A stretch of DNA of 64,000 nt from Spartobacteria bacterium (GTDB taxonomy: Bacteria > Verrucomicrobiota > Verrucomicrobiia > Chthoniobacterales > Chthoniobacteraceae): NCBI GenBank assembly GCA_021324395.1, contig JAJPJG010000017.1, forward strand, positions 62,001 through 126,000, read 5' to 3'. Shown piece after piece: positions 56,940-64,000 of the stretch. The notes below the pieces were generated by a model. It searched no databases and had not been told where the DNA came from. It worked only from the letters and a program-made list of their open reading frames with translations. Position 1 is the stretch's first letter; the number at the start of each line of letters is the position of its first letter. Position numbers and translations under genes: made by a program.

Positions 56940-57671
56940 ATGCAGATCCATGTCGGATGCTCGGGCTGGTTTTACTGGCATTGGAAGCGGCTGTTTTATC
57001 CAGAGGAATTGCCAACGCATCGCTGGTTTCGTTATTACACTCAGCACTTCAAAACCGTGGAGTTGAATGCGCCGTTCTATCGCTGGCCGTCACACGCAAC
57101 GGTGAAAACCTGGCGACGAAATGCACCGGAGAATTTCCGCTATTCCGTAAAAGTGAACCGGCTCATCACACATGAAAAGCGGATGGTGCGGACGAAGAAA
57201 ATCGTCTGCGAATTTTGCGCGCTCGCGGAGTTGCTCGGGCCGCAGATGGGTTGCTTCCTTTTTCAATTTCCGCCGAGCTATCGCTACACGCCTGCGCGGC
57301 TGAAGAGCATTGTGACGCAGCTTAACGCGGCGCGCTGTGACGCGGACGTGCCGCACGTGGTCGAGTTCCGGCACAAGAGCTGGTGGCGCGACGCGGTGTA
57401 TCGCACATTTAAAAAAGCGAACATCGTCTTCTGTTCCGTGAGCGCGCCGCGTTTGCCGGATGAGTTAATCGCGACCAGCGATGTCGTTTACATCCGGTTT
57501 CACGGACGGCAGCGCTGGTATCGCTACGACTACCCGGACGAAGAGCTGCGCGAGTGGGCGGAAAAAATCCGGCACAGCGGCGCGCGCGAAGTCTGGATTT
57601 ACTTCAACAACGATCGCGAAGGCTACGCGACTACAAACGCGAAGCGGCTCCGCAAGGAACTTAAGCACTGA
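56940..57671 (+). CDS. DUF72 family protein (YecE-like)
   Basis: A 243-aa TIM-barrel-like protein starting MQIHVGCSGWFYWHWK, the hallmark of DUF72. Further signatures are ELNAPFYRWPSHATVKTW, FLFQFPPSYRY, VEFRHKSWW, VYIRFHGRQRWYRYDY and VWIYFNNDREGYATTNAKRL. ATG 56940 fits the family start better than 56919. It is divergent from the glycosyltransferase gene. The biochemical role of DUF72 is not established. Confidence 0.9.
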   Translation: MQIHVGCSGWFYWHWKRLFYPEELPTHRWFRYYTQHFKTVELNAPFYRWPSHATVKTWRRNAPENFRYSVKVNRLITHEKRMVRTKKIVCEFCALAELLGPQMGCFLFQFPPSYRYTPARLKSIVTQLNAARCDADVPHVVEFRHKSWWRDAVYRTFKKANIVFCSVSAPRLPDELIATSDVVYIRFHGRQRWYRYDYPDEELREWAEKIRHSGAREVWIYFNNDREGYATTNAKRLRKELKH

Positions 57672-57710
57672 ACTCTTGTTCCGCCGCGACGCGTTCGCTA
57701 GCTTCGCGCG

Positions 57711-58535
57711 GTGATTTTTCGCGCGCCTGCCAAAATCAATCTTTCGCTCGAAATTCGCGGCAAACGCGACGACGGATTTCATGAGATCGAGAGCCTGTTC
57801 GTGCCCATCTCGCTCGCGGATGAATTGATGATCGAGCGCGCGCCGCTTTTCTCGTTTGCTTGTGATGCACCCGATGTGCCGTCGGACGACAGCAATCTGG
57901 TGGTTCGCGCAGCGAAGCTTTTTTTCGAAAAAACGGGAATCCAGCAGCGAGTTAAAATATCGCTGGCGAAAAAAATCCCGCACGGCGCCGGACTCGGCGG
58001 TGGAAGCAGCGATGCGGCAACAACTCTGCTCGCGCTCAACGAAATTTTCAACGCGCGGCTGGCGAATGAAACGCTCGCCGAATTAGCCGCGCAGCTCGGC
58101 TCCGATGTGCCGTTTTTCATTTTTCGCTCGGCTGCGATTTGTCGCGGACGCGGCGAACTGGTTACGCCAAGTGCTTTCGCAGAAAAATTGCCGTTGCTAT
58201 TGTTAAAACCGCCGTTTGGTGTGCCGACTCCGTGGGCTTACAAACAATGGCGCGAATCGCGCGAAATTCCTGGCGCATTTTACGACGCGCAGCACTTCGG
58301 CTGGGGAAAGCTCTGCAACGATCTCGAACGTCCGGTCTTTGAAAAATACATCTTCCTCGCTGCGCTCAAATCATGGCTGCTCGGCCGTGCCGAAGTCGCC
58401 GGCGCGCTGATGTCCGGCTCAGGCTCGACGATGTTCGCGATTCTCGAAGACGCTGCGACTGCCAGCACACTCGCAGAAAAAGCGCGCGCGGAATTCGGCG
58501 ACACGCTTTGGACACTCGCCTGCACGACGGCGTAA
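57711..58535 (+). CDS. ispE: 4-diphosphocytidyl-2-C-methyl-D-erythritol kinase
   Basis: A 274-aa GHMP kinase that phosphorylates CDP-methylerythritol in the MEP isoprenoid pathway, upstream of UppS substrates. GTG 57711 begins MIFRAPAKINLSLEI with the conserved PAKINL motif. The ATP-binding glycine-rich motif is PHGAGLGGGSSDAA near residue 89. The GSDVPFF element and the C-terminal MSGSGSTMFAI complete the family pattern. It lies 39 bp after the DUF72 gene. Confidence 0.95.
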   Translation: MIFRAPAKINLSLEIRGKRDDGFHEIESLFVPISLADELMIERAPLFSFACDAPDVPSDDSNLVVRAAKLFFEKTGIQQRVKISLAKKIPHGAGLGGGSSDAATTLLALNEIFNARLANETLAELAAQLGSDVPFFIFRSAAICRGRGELVTPSAFAEKLPLLLLKPPFGVPTPWAYKQWRESREIPGAFYDAQHFGWGKLCNDLERPVFEKYIFLAALKSWLLGRAEVAGALMSGSGSTMFAILEDAATASTLAEKARAEFGDTLWTLACTTA

Positions 58536-58598
58536 TTTTTCGCCGCGAAAAAACACGCATCCTTTCGCGGTCGCGAATGCGAAACATTTGCGCACGCC

Positions 58599-58952
58599 AT
58601 GCACAAAGTCGTCTCCACCGAAAGCAATGTCATTTGGGTCAAAGTCAGCGACAAATTGACGAAGGAAGACTATGCCGCGCTGATAGGCAGTTGGGAAAAA
58701 ATGATCGCGATGCACGGAAAGGTGCGGCTCGGTTTCGACATGGAAAATTTCCACGGCTGGGAACCGGTCGCCGCGTGGCAGGACCTGCGATTTTCCCTCA
58801 CCCACAACGATAAAATCGAGCGCGTGGCGATGGTCGGCGAAAAAAAATGGGAGGAATGGGTGACAAAACTCGGCTCGCTGCTCATCCACGCACAAGTGCG
58901 CTATTTTGATTCCGCGCAGTTGAGCGCCGCTCAACGCTGGTTGCGCGAATGA
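58599..58952 (+). CDS. SpoIIAA-like (STAS/SEC14-type, DUF3478) protein
   Basis: A 117-aa soluble protein of the SpoIIAA-like family. Features are NVIWVKVSDKLTKEDYAALI near the start, GKVRLGFDMENFHGWEP near residue 41, RVAMVGEKKWEEW near 75 and the ending YFDSAQLSAAQRWLRE. The fold is probably a STAS-like domain binding a hydrophobic ligand or lipid. It precedes actA2 by 26 bp on the same strand but need not be related to respiration. Confidence 0.8.
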   Translation: MHKVVSTESNVIWVKVSDKLTKEDYAALIGSWEKMIAMHGKVRLGFDMENFHGWEPVAAWQDLRFSLTHNDKIERVAMVGEKKWEEWVTKLGSLLIHAQVRYFDSAQLSAAQRWLRE

Positions 58953-58978
58953 CGTGATGCGCGCGTGAAACTCCGGCC

Positions 58979-59635
58979 ATGCCGCAGATTTTTTCACGCC
59001 GCGCGAACACGATTGCGCGCCTCAGCATCATTCTCATCGTTCTTTTTTTCATCGCGCTCGGCTGGCTCGGTTACGCCGGCTTTTGGTCGAGCTACACGAC
59101 GATGGTTAACGTGCCGCTCACGCAGCCGGTGCCGTTTTCACACAAGCATCACGTCACCGACGACGGCATCGATTGTCGTTATTGTCACACAGGCGTCGAG
59201 AATGCGCGCTTTGCGGGCGTGCCGCCGACGGAAACCTGCATGACCTGCCATTCGCAAATTTTCCGCGATGCACCGATGCTCGAACCGGTTCGCGCGAGCT
59301 TGCGCGAGAACGTGCCGATCCGCTGGAATCGTGTGAACGATCTGCCGGATTTCGTTTACTTCGATCACAGCATTCACGTGCAAAAAGGAATCGGTTGCAG
59401 CACATGCCACGGGCCGGTTGATCAAATGCCGCTAACGTGGAAAGGCGAATCGCTTTACATGAAGTGGTGCCTCGACTGCCATCGCGCACCGCAGAATTTC
59501 GTCCGCGAAAATAGCGATGTGTTTAACATGCGGTGGCATGCCCCATCCGATCAAAAAGTGCGAGGGGCACAGTTGCTCATAGCGCATCACATCGAGACGG
59601 AGCACCTCACCGACTGTTCGACATGCCACCGATGA
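58979..59635 (+). CDS. actA: Second alternative complex III pentaheme cytochrome (ActA2)
   Basis: A 218-aa paralogue of ActA with one N-terminal helix (IILIVLFFIALGWLGYAGF). It has five CxxCH motifs: CRYCH, CMTCH, CSTCH, CLDCH and the terminal CSTCH. It shares the layout of ActA1, including PVPFSHKHHVTDDGIDCRYCH and WCLDCHRAP. It is ~25 residues shorter than ActA1, mainly before the last heme. ATGA overlap with actB2 begins a second ACIII operon on the opposite strand. Confidence 0.93.
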   Translation: MPQIFSRRANTIARLSIILIVLFFIALGWLGYAGFWSSYTTMVNVPLTQPVPFSHKHHVTDDGIDCRYCHTGVENARFAGVPPTETCMTCHSQIFRDAPMLEPVRASLRENVPIRWNRVNDLPDFVYFDHSIHVQKGIGCSTCHGPVDQMPLTWKGESLYMKWCLDCHRAPQNFVRENSDVFNMRWHAPSDQKVRGAQLLIAHHIETEHLTDCSTCHR

Positions 59636-62487
59636 ACTCGCATTTTTGGCGCAGTCTCGAAGAGCGCGCGGACACGCCGGAGTTCCGCGAATGGCTTCAC
59701 CGAGAGTTCCCACCGCTCGCGTCGGAATGGAACGACGAAATCAGTCGCCGGCATTTTTTGAAATTAATGGGGGCATCGTTCGCGCTCGCGGGACTCGGCG
59801 CATGCACGAAACAGCCACTCGAAAAAATTGTCCCGTATGTAAAACAACCGGAGGAAATCATTCCGGGAAAAGCGCTGCACTTTGCGAGCGCGATGACGCT
59901 CGGCGGTTACGCGCGCGGCATTATTGTCGAGAGTCACGAAGGCCGTCCGACGAAGATTGAAGGTAATCCAAACCATCCCGCGAGCCTCGGCGCGACGGAT
60001 GTTTTCATGCAGGCGGCAGTGCTCGATTTGTATGATCCCGATCGCTCGCAAACGGTGCTCAATGCCGGGGCGATCAGCACATGGGAAAATTTTCTTTCGG
60101 CGCTGCACGATACGCTGCAAACCCAGCAGCAGAGCGGCGGCGCGGGTATTCGCATTCTTACGCAAACGGTCACGTCGCCGACGTTGCACGAGCAACTGCG
60201 CGCGGTGCTCGCGCAATTTCCAAACGCGCGATGGCATCAATGGGAGCCGGTGAATCGCGACAATGAACATGAAGGCGCGCGGCTTGCGTTCGGTGAAGTC
60301 GTGGACACGATTTACCACTTCGACAAAGCCGACGTGATCGTTTCACTCGGCGCGGATTTTCTCGGCGAAGGCCCGGCGCAGCTTCGCTACGCGCGCGATT
60401 TCACGAACGGCCGGCGAATTTCCAGTGGCGCGAGAAAAATGAACCGGCTCTACGTTGCCGAATGCACGCCGACGATCACCGGCGCAATGGCGGATCACCG
60501 TTTCCCGATGCGGGAAAGCGCGATTGAAAAGTTCGCGTCCGAACTCGCGGAAGCATTCGCCGGAAATGCCGCTGCATCGCCGGAAATCGCGATGATCTCG
60601 CACGATTTGCAAAGCGGACGCGCCATAGTCGTCGTCGGCACGCAACAGCCGCCGCGTGTCCACGCCATCGCTCACCGGATGAGTGCGCGCGACGCGGTCA
60701 GTTACATCGCGCCGGTTGAGCCGGAGCCCGCGAACCAGCTCCAATCCTTGCGCGAGCTGGTCACCGACATGAGCGCAGGCCGTGTGGAATTGCTGCTAAT
60801 GCTCGGCGGAAATCCGGCGTTCGATGCGCCGGCGGATTTCGATTTCGCAGCTACGCTCGATTGCGTGAAGCTGCGCGTGCATCTCGGCGGTTATGTCAAT
60901 GAAACCGCCGTGCTCTGCCACTGGCACGTGCCCGAAGCGCATTTTCTCGAATCGTGGAGCGATGCGCGGGCATTTGACGGAACAACATCGCTTGTTCAAC
61001 CGCTTATCGAGCCGCTTTTTGGCGGAAAAACTGCGCACGAATTCCTCGCGACCATGCTCGGAATCTCGAATCCTTCGAGTTACGAAATCGTCCGCGACCA
61101 CTGGCGTCGGAATCGACTCGACGATAACGCGTGGCGCGCTGCGTTGCAGAACGGCGTGATCGCCGGCACAACTGGAAAGACGCGCGCTGTCGCGTCCGTG
61201 GTTGAAAAAATCGAGGCCGCGACGATGCGCGTCTCTCCGCTGGAAATCAACTTCCGCGCTGATCCATCAATTTACGACGGACGATTTGCAACCAACGCGT
61301 GGTTGCAGGAATTGCCGAAGCCGCTGACGAAACTCACGTGGGACAACGCGGTGCTCATCAGCCCGCAAACGGCTTCACGACTTGATTTACGGACGGACGA
61401 CATTGTCACGCTGCAATGCGGCAGCCGCAAAATTGAAGGCGCTGTTTTCATTTTGCCGGGACATGGCGACGATGCCGTGACTGTGCATCTCGGCTACGGA
61501 CGGAGCAATGGACATATCGCCGCAAACCTCGGTTTCAACGCGTATGCGATTCGAACTTCCGACGCGCTTTCATTTTCAAATGACGTGACGATTTCAAAAA
61601 CGAACCGGCAACATGTGTTAGCCACTACGCAACATCATCACAGCGTTGAAGGTCGGAATATCCTGCGAGTAGCTTCGTTGAACGATTTCGTCGCAAATCA
61701 AAAAATCATTCGGGCAATGGGCGCAGAACCTCCTCGTGACGAATCGCTATATCGTCCCGAGGAGCACCAAAACAAAACCTACGCGTGGGCGATGGCGATT
61801 GATCTGCACACGTGCATCGGTTGCAACGCATGCGTGATCGCGTGCGTCGCGGAGAATAACATTCCGGTCGTCGGCAAGGAGGAGGTCGCGCGCGGGCGCG
61901 AGATGCACTGGATTCGCATCGATCGTTACTACGACGGCGCAGCGGAAAATCCCGCGACATATTTCCAGCCACTGCCGTGCATGCACTGTGAGAATGCTCC
62001 GTGCGAGCTCGTCTGCCCGGTTGCGGCAACGGTCCACGACAGCGAAGGGCTGAACGTGCAGGTTTACAACCGCTGCATCGGAACACGCTACTGTTCCAAC
62101 AACTGCCCCTACAAAGTGCGGCGCTTCAATTTTCTCGAATATGACGTAAATCAGTTCGAGTCGCCGACGACGTTGAAGCTCGCGCGCAATCCGAATGTGA
62201 CGGTGCGCAGTCGCGGCGTGATGGAAAAATGCACGTATTGTGTGCAGCGAATTTCCGCGGCGCGCATTGAGGCGGAAAAGGAAAACCGCCGGATTCGCGA
62301 CGGCGAAGTTGTGACTGCGTGCGCTCAGGCGTGCCCGGCCGAAGCGATTATTTTTGGCGACATAAACGATCCGAACAGCCACGTCTCAAAGCTCAAAAAG
62401 CTGCCGCTGAATTATTCAATGCTCGGCGAACTCAACACGCGTCCGCGCACGACTTATCTCGCGCGGCTCACGAATCGAAATACATGA
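59632..62487 (+). CDS. actB: Second alternative complex III iron-sulfur subunit (ActB2)
   Basis: A 951-aa paralogue of ActB, about 110 residues shorter than ActB1. ATG 59632 overlaps the actA2 stop as ATGA; a longer upstream frame is rejected. The twin-arginine-like [12 protein letters not shown] lies near residue 40. The ferredoxin domain near 720 has [50 protein letters not shown] and CTYCVQRI. The cluster cysteines are conserved with ActB1, so it should be functional. It overlaps actC2 by 4 bp. Confidence 0.94.
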   Translation: MNSHFWRSLEERADTPEFREWLHREFPPLASEWNDEISRRHFLKLMGASFALAGLGACTKQPLEKIVPYVKQPEEIIPGKALHFASAMTLGGYARGIIVESHEGRPTKIEGNPNHPASLGATDVFMQAAVLDLYDPDRSQTVLNAGAISTWENFLSALHDTLQTQQQSGGAGIRILTQTVTSPTLHEQLRAVLAQFPNARWHQWEPVNRDNEHEGARLAFGEVVDTIYHFDKADVIVSLGADFLGEGPAQLRYARDFTNGRRISSGARKMNRLYVAECTPTITGAMADHRFPMRESAIEKFASELAEAFAGNAAASPEIAMISHDLQSGRAIVVVGTQQPPRVHAIAHRMSARDAVSYIAPVEPEPANQLQSLRELVTDMSAGRVELLLMLGGNPAFDAPADFDFAATLDCVKLRVHLGGYVNETAVLCHWHVPEAHFLESWSDARAFDGTTSLVQPLIEPLFGGKTAHEFLATMLGISNPSSYEIVRDHWRRNRLDDNAWRAALQNGVIAGTTGKTRAVASVVEKIEAATMRVSPLEINFRADPSIYDGRFATNAWLQELPKPLTKLTWDNAVLISPQTASRLDLRTDDIVTLQCGSRKIEGAVFILPGHGDDAVTVHLGYGRSNGHIAANLGFNAYAIRTSDALSFSNDVTISKTNRQHVLATTQHHHSVEGRNILRVASLNDFVANQKIIRAMGAEPPRDESLYRPEEHQNKTYAWAMAIDLHTCIGCNACVIACVAENNIPVVGKEEVARGREMHWIRIDRYYDGAAENPATYFQPLPCMHCENAPCELVCPVAATVHDSEGLNVQVYNRCIGTRYCSNNCPYKVRRFNFLEYDVNQFESPTTLKLARNPNVTVRSRGVMEKCTYCVQRISAARIEAEKENRRIRDGEVVTACAQACPAEAIIFGDINDPNSHVSKLKKLPLNYSMLGELNTRPRTTYLARLTNRNT

Positions 62488-63860
62488 ACGAATCCGCAAA
62501 AGAAGCGCAACTCGGCTACCCGACTCAGCTTATCGGCGAGCGCGACAGCTACGAGTCCGCCACGCGACAAATCGGCTCGATCGTTCTCGACCAAAAACAG
62601 CCGCGAAGCTGGCTCATCGGCTTCACCATTGCATTCATCGGCGTGATGTTGCTGATGGTTGCGATTAGCTATCTCTTTTTTAAAGGCGTGGGAATCTGGG
62701 GAATTAACATTCCCATCGCGTGGGGCTTTGCGATTGTGAATTTCGTCTGGTGGATTGGCATCGGTCACGCCGGCACGCTGATTTCCGCGTTCCTCTTACT
62801 GATGCACCAAAAATGGCGCAACTCGATCAACCGATTCGCGGAAGCAATGACGATTTTCGCCGTCGCGTGCGCGGGACTTTTTCCGTTGCTGCATCTCGGC
62901 AGGCCGTGGGTTTTTTACTGGCTGCTGCCCTATCCGGACACGATGGGATTGTGGCCGCAATTTCGCAGTCCGCTCGTCTGGGACGTGTTTGCAGTGAGCA
63001 CGTATTTCACCGTGTCGCTGATTTTTTGGTATGCGGGTTTGATTCCTGATTTCGCGACATTGCGCGATCGCGCGGAGAAGCGATGGAAGCAAATTGTTTT
63101 CGGAGTGCTTTCGCTCGGTTGGCGCGGCTCCGCGCGGCATTGGGCGCGCTACGAATCGGCTTACGTGCTGCTCGCGGGACTCGCGACACCGCTGGTCGTA
63201 TCGGTGCACAGCGTCGTGTCGCTCGATTTTTCCGTCGGCATCGTGCCCGGCTGGCACTCAACGATTTTTCCGCCGTATTTCGTCGCCGGCGCAATCTACT
63301 CCGGCTTCGCGATGGTGCTCACGCTGATGATTCCGGTGCGCCGCATTTATCACCTCGAAAACATGATCACCGACCGCCACATCAACAACATGGCGAACGT
63401 GATGTTCGCGACCGGATGGATGGTCGCCTACGGCTACATCATGGAGGCGTTCATGTCGTGGTTCAGCGGCAATCGATACGATGCGTTCATGATGTCGAAC
63501 CGCTTCGCCGGTCCGTATGCACACACATTTTGGGTGCTCATTTTGTGCAATATTCTCGTGCCGCAAGCGCTCTGGTCGCGTCGCGTGCGCGACAACCACG
63601 TCGTGCTCTGGCTCATCTCGATCGTCATTAACATCGGCATGTGGCTTGAGCGCTACGTCATCGTCATCGTGAGTCTGCATCGCGATTTTGTGCCGAGCGC
63701 GTGGAGCATGTATGGCGGCACAAAATGGGATTACGCGATGCTGCTCGGGAGCATGGGATTGTTCGTCGCGCTGATTTATTTGTTCGTGCGTTTTCTGCCG
63801 ATGATCTCGATCGCGGAGGTGCGCACGCTGATTTCCGAGCGCGAGGAGGGCACGTTGTGA
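62484..63860 (+). CDS. actC: Second alternative complex III quinol subunit (ActC2)
   Basis: A 458-aa NrfD/PsrC-like subunit. ATG 62484 ([15 protein letters not shown]) overlaps actB2 as ATGA; the longer open frame lies inside actB2. It keeps the ActC motifs [25 protein letters not shown] (in shortened form here: [12 protein letters not shown]), HLGRPWVFYW, SVHSVVSLDFSVGIVPGWH and MWLERYVIVIVSLHRDF. Ten helices are predicted. It is coupled to actD2 by GTGA. Confidence 0.93.
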   Translation: MNESAKEAQLGYPTQLIGERDSYESATRQIGSIVLDQKQPRSWLIGFTIAFIGVMLLMVAISYLFFKGVGIWGINIPIAWGFAIVNFVWWIGIGHAGTLISAFLLLMHQKWRNSINRFAEAMTIFAVACAGLFPLLHLGRPWVFYWLLPYPDTMGLWPQFRSPLVWDVFAVSTYFTVSLIFWYAGLIPDFATLRDRAEKRWKQIVFGVLSLGWRGSARHWARYESAYVLLAGLATPLVVSVHSVVSLDFSVGIVPGWHSTIFPPYFVAGAIYSGFAMVLTLMIPVRRIYHLENMITDRHINNMANVMFATGWMVAYGYIMEAFMSWFSGNRYDAFMMSNRFAGPYAHTFWVLILCNILVPQALWSRRVRDNHVVLWLISIVINIGMWLERYVIVIVSLHRDFVPSAWSMYGGTKWDYAMLLGSMGLFVALIYLFVRFLPMISIAEVRTLISEREEGTL

Positions 63861-64000
63861 AAACCGAAACACCGCGCATTTTCGGCATCGTCGCGGAGTT
63901 TCACGATCATATGGCTTTGTTAAACGCCGCGCGCAAGGCGCACGCGAGCGGCTATCGCAAGCTCGATGCCTATACGCCGTTTCCCATCGAGGGACTCGCA
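63857..64000 (+). CDS. actD: Second ActD (DUF3341), truncated by window edge
   Basis: GTG 63857 overlaps the actC2 stop as GTGA. The first 48 codons read VKTETPRIFGIVAEFHDHM and end with DAYTPFPIEGLA, matching the DUF3341 start (compare DVHTPFPVHGM in ActD1). The rest, and presumably actE2 and actF2, lie beyond position 64000. Confidence 0.88.
   Translation, partial: MKTETPRIFGIVAEFHDHMALLNAARKAHASGYRKLDAYTPFPIEGLA

Overview
The window reads as a chromosomal segment of a Gram-negative, aerobically respiring bacterium of the PVC group, most likely a Verrucomicrobium (inference). The support is an LptD outer-membrane gene, two loci for alternative complex III (ACIII), an aa3-type oxidase without a fused cytochrome c, a Dop-like pupylation-family enzyme, large Ser/Thr kinases with zinc-ribbon, PEGA and sulfatase-modifying-like domains, and a GC-rich, densely packed genome. 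No rRNA, tRNA, CRISPR array, prophage or insertion sequence was found.

Layout. 0-18.5 kb is housekeeping: lptD and ugd (+); thiS, thiH and a dop-like gene (-); purA, uppS, an NtrC-type sigma-54 activator, a class-IV PLP enzyme, mfd, a lipoprotein and a zinc-ribbon coiled-coil protein (+); then a membrane Ser/Thr kinase (-). 18.5-20 kb is loose: an SDR dehydrogenase, two possible microproteins and a decayed GH95 fucosidase remnant. 20-33.1 kb is a minus-strand envelope block: alpha-2-macroglobulin, PBP1C, a CreB/CreC-like two-component system, a secreted 536-aa protein, a 35-aa basic microprotein and a CreD-like membrane protein. Four TTCAC-type half-sites at exact 11-bp spacing precede the last three genes and match the CreB 'cre tag' pattern. 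33.2-36.3 kb encodes a sigma factor and a kinase-PEGA fusion.

36.3-55.2 kb is one long minus-strand respiratory operon: ActA-B-C-D-E-F (ACIII), a 149-aa membrane protein, CcoN-like, CcoO-like and monoheme cytochrome c proteins, then CtaD, CtaE, CtaF, two small membrane proteins, CoxB, CtaA, CtaB, Sco and DUF420. Most junctions overlap by 1-4 bp. A perfect CRP-type palindrome lies upstream of actA. The CcoN-like protein keeps the cbb3 fold signature but, at motif level, has lost every heme and CuB histidine. It therefore looks like a metal-free pseudo-oxidase placed between a quinol dehydrogenase and a real aa3 oxidase. This is the most unusual feature of the window.

55.5-59 kb holds an ArnT-like glycosyltransferase, a DUF72 protein, ispE and a SpoIIAA-like protein. 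From 59 kb a second ACIII locus (actA2-B2-C2-D2) runs off the right edge on the plus strand.

Working model (inference): ACIII passes quinol electrons through ActA/ActE and the two cytochrome c proteins carried by the pseudo-cbb3 module to the CuA site of CoxB, while CtaA, CtaB, Sco and DUF420 mature the oxidase. The Cre-like system appears to watch peptidoglycan or envelope state next to the PBP1C/macroglobulin repair pair.
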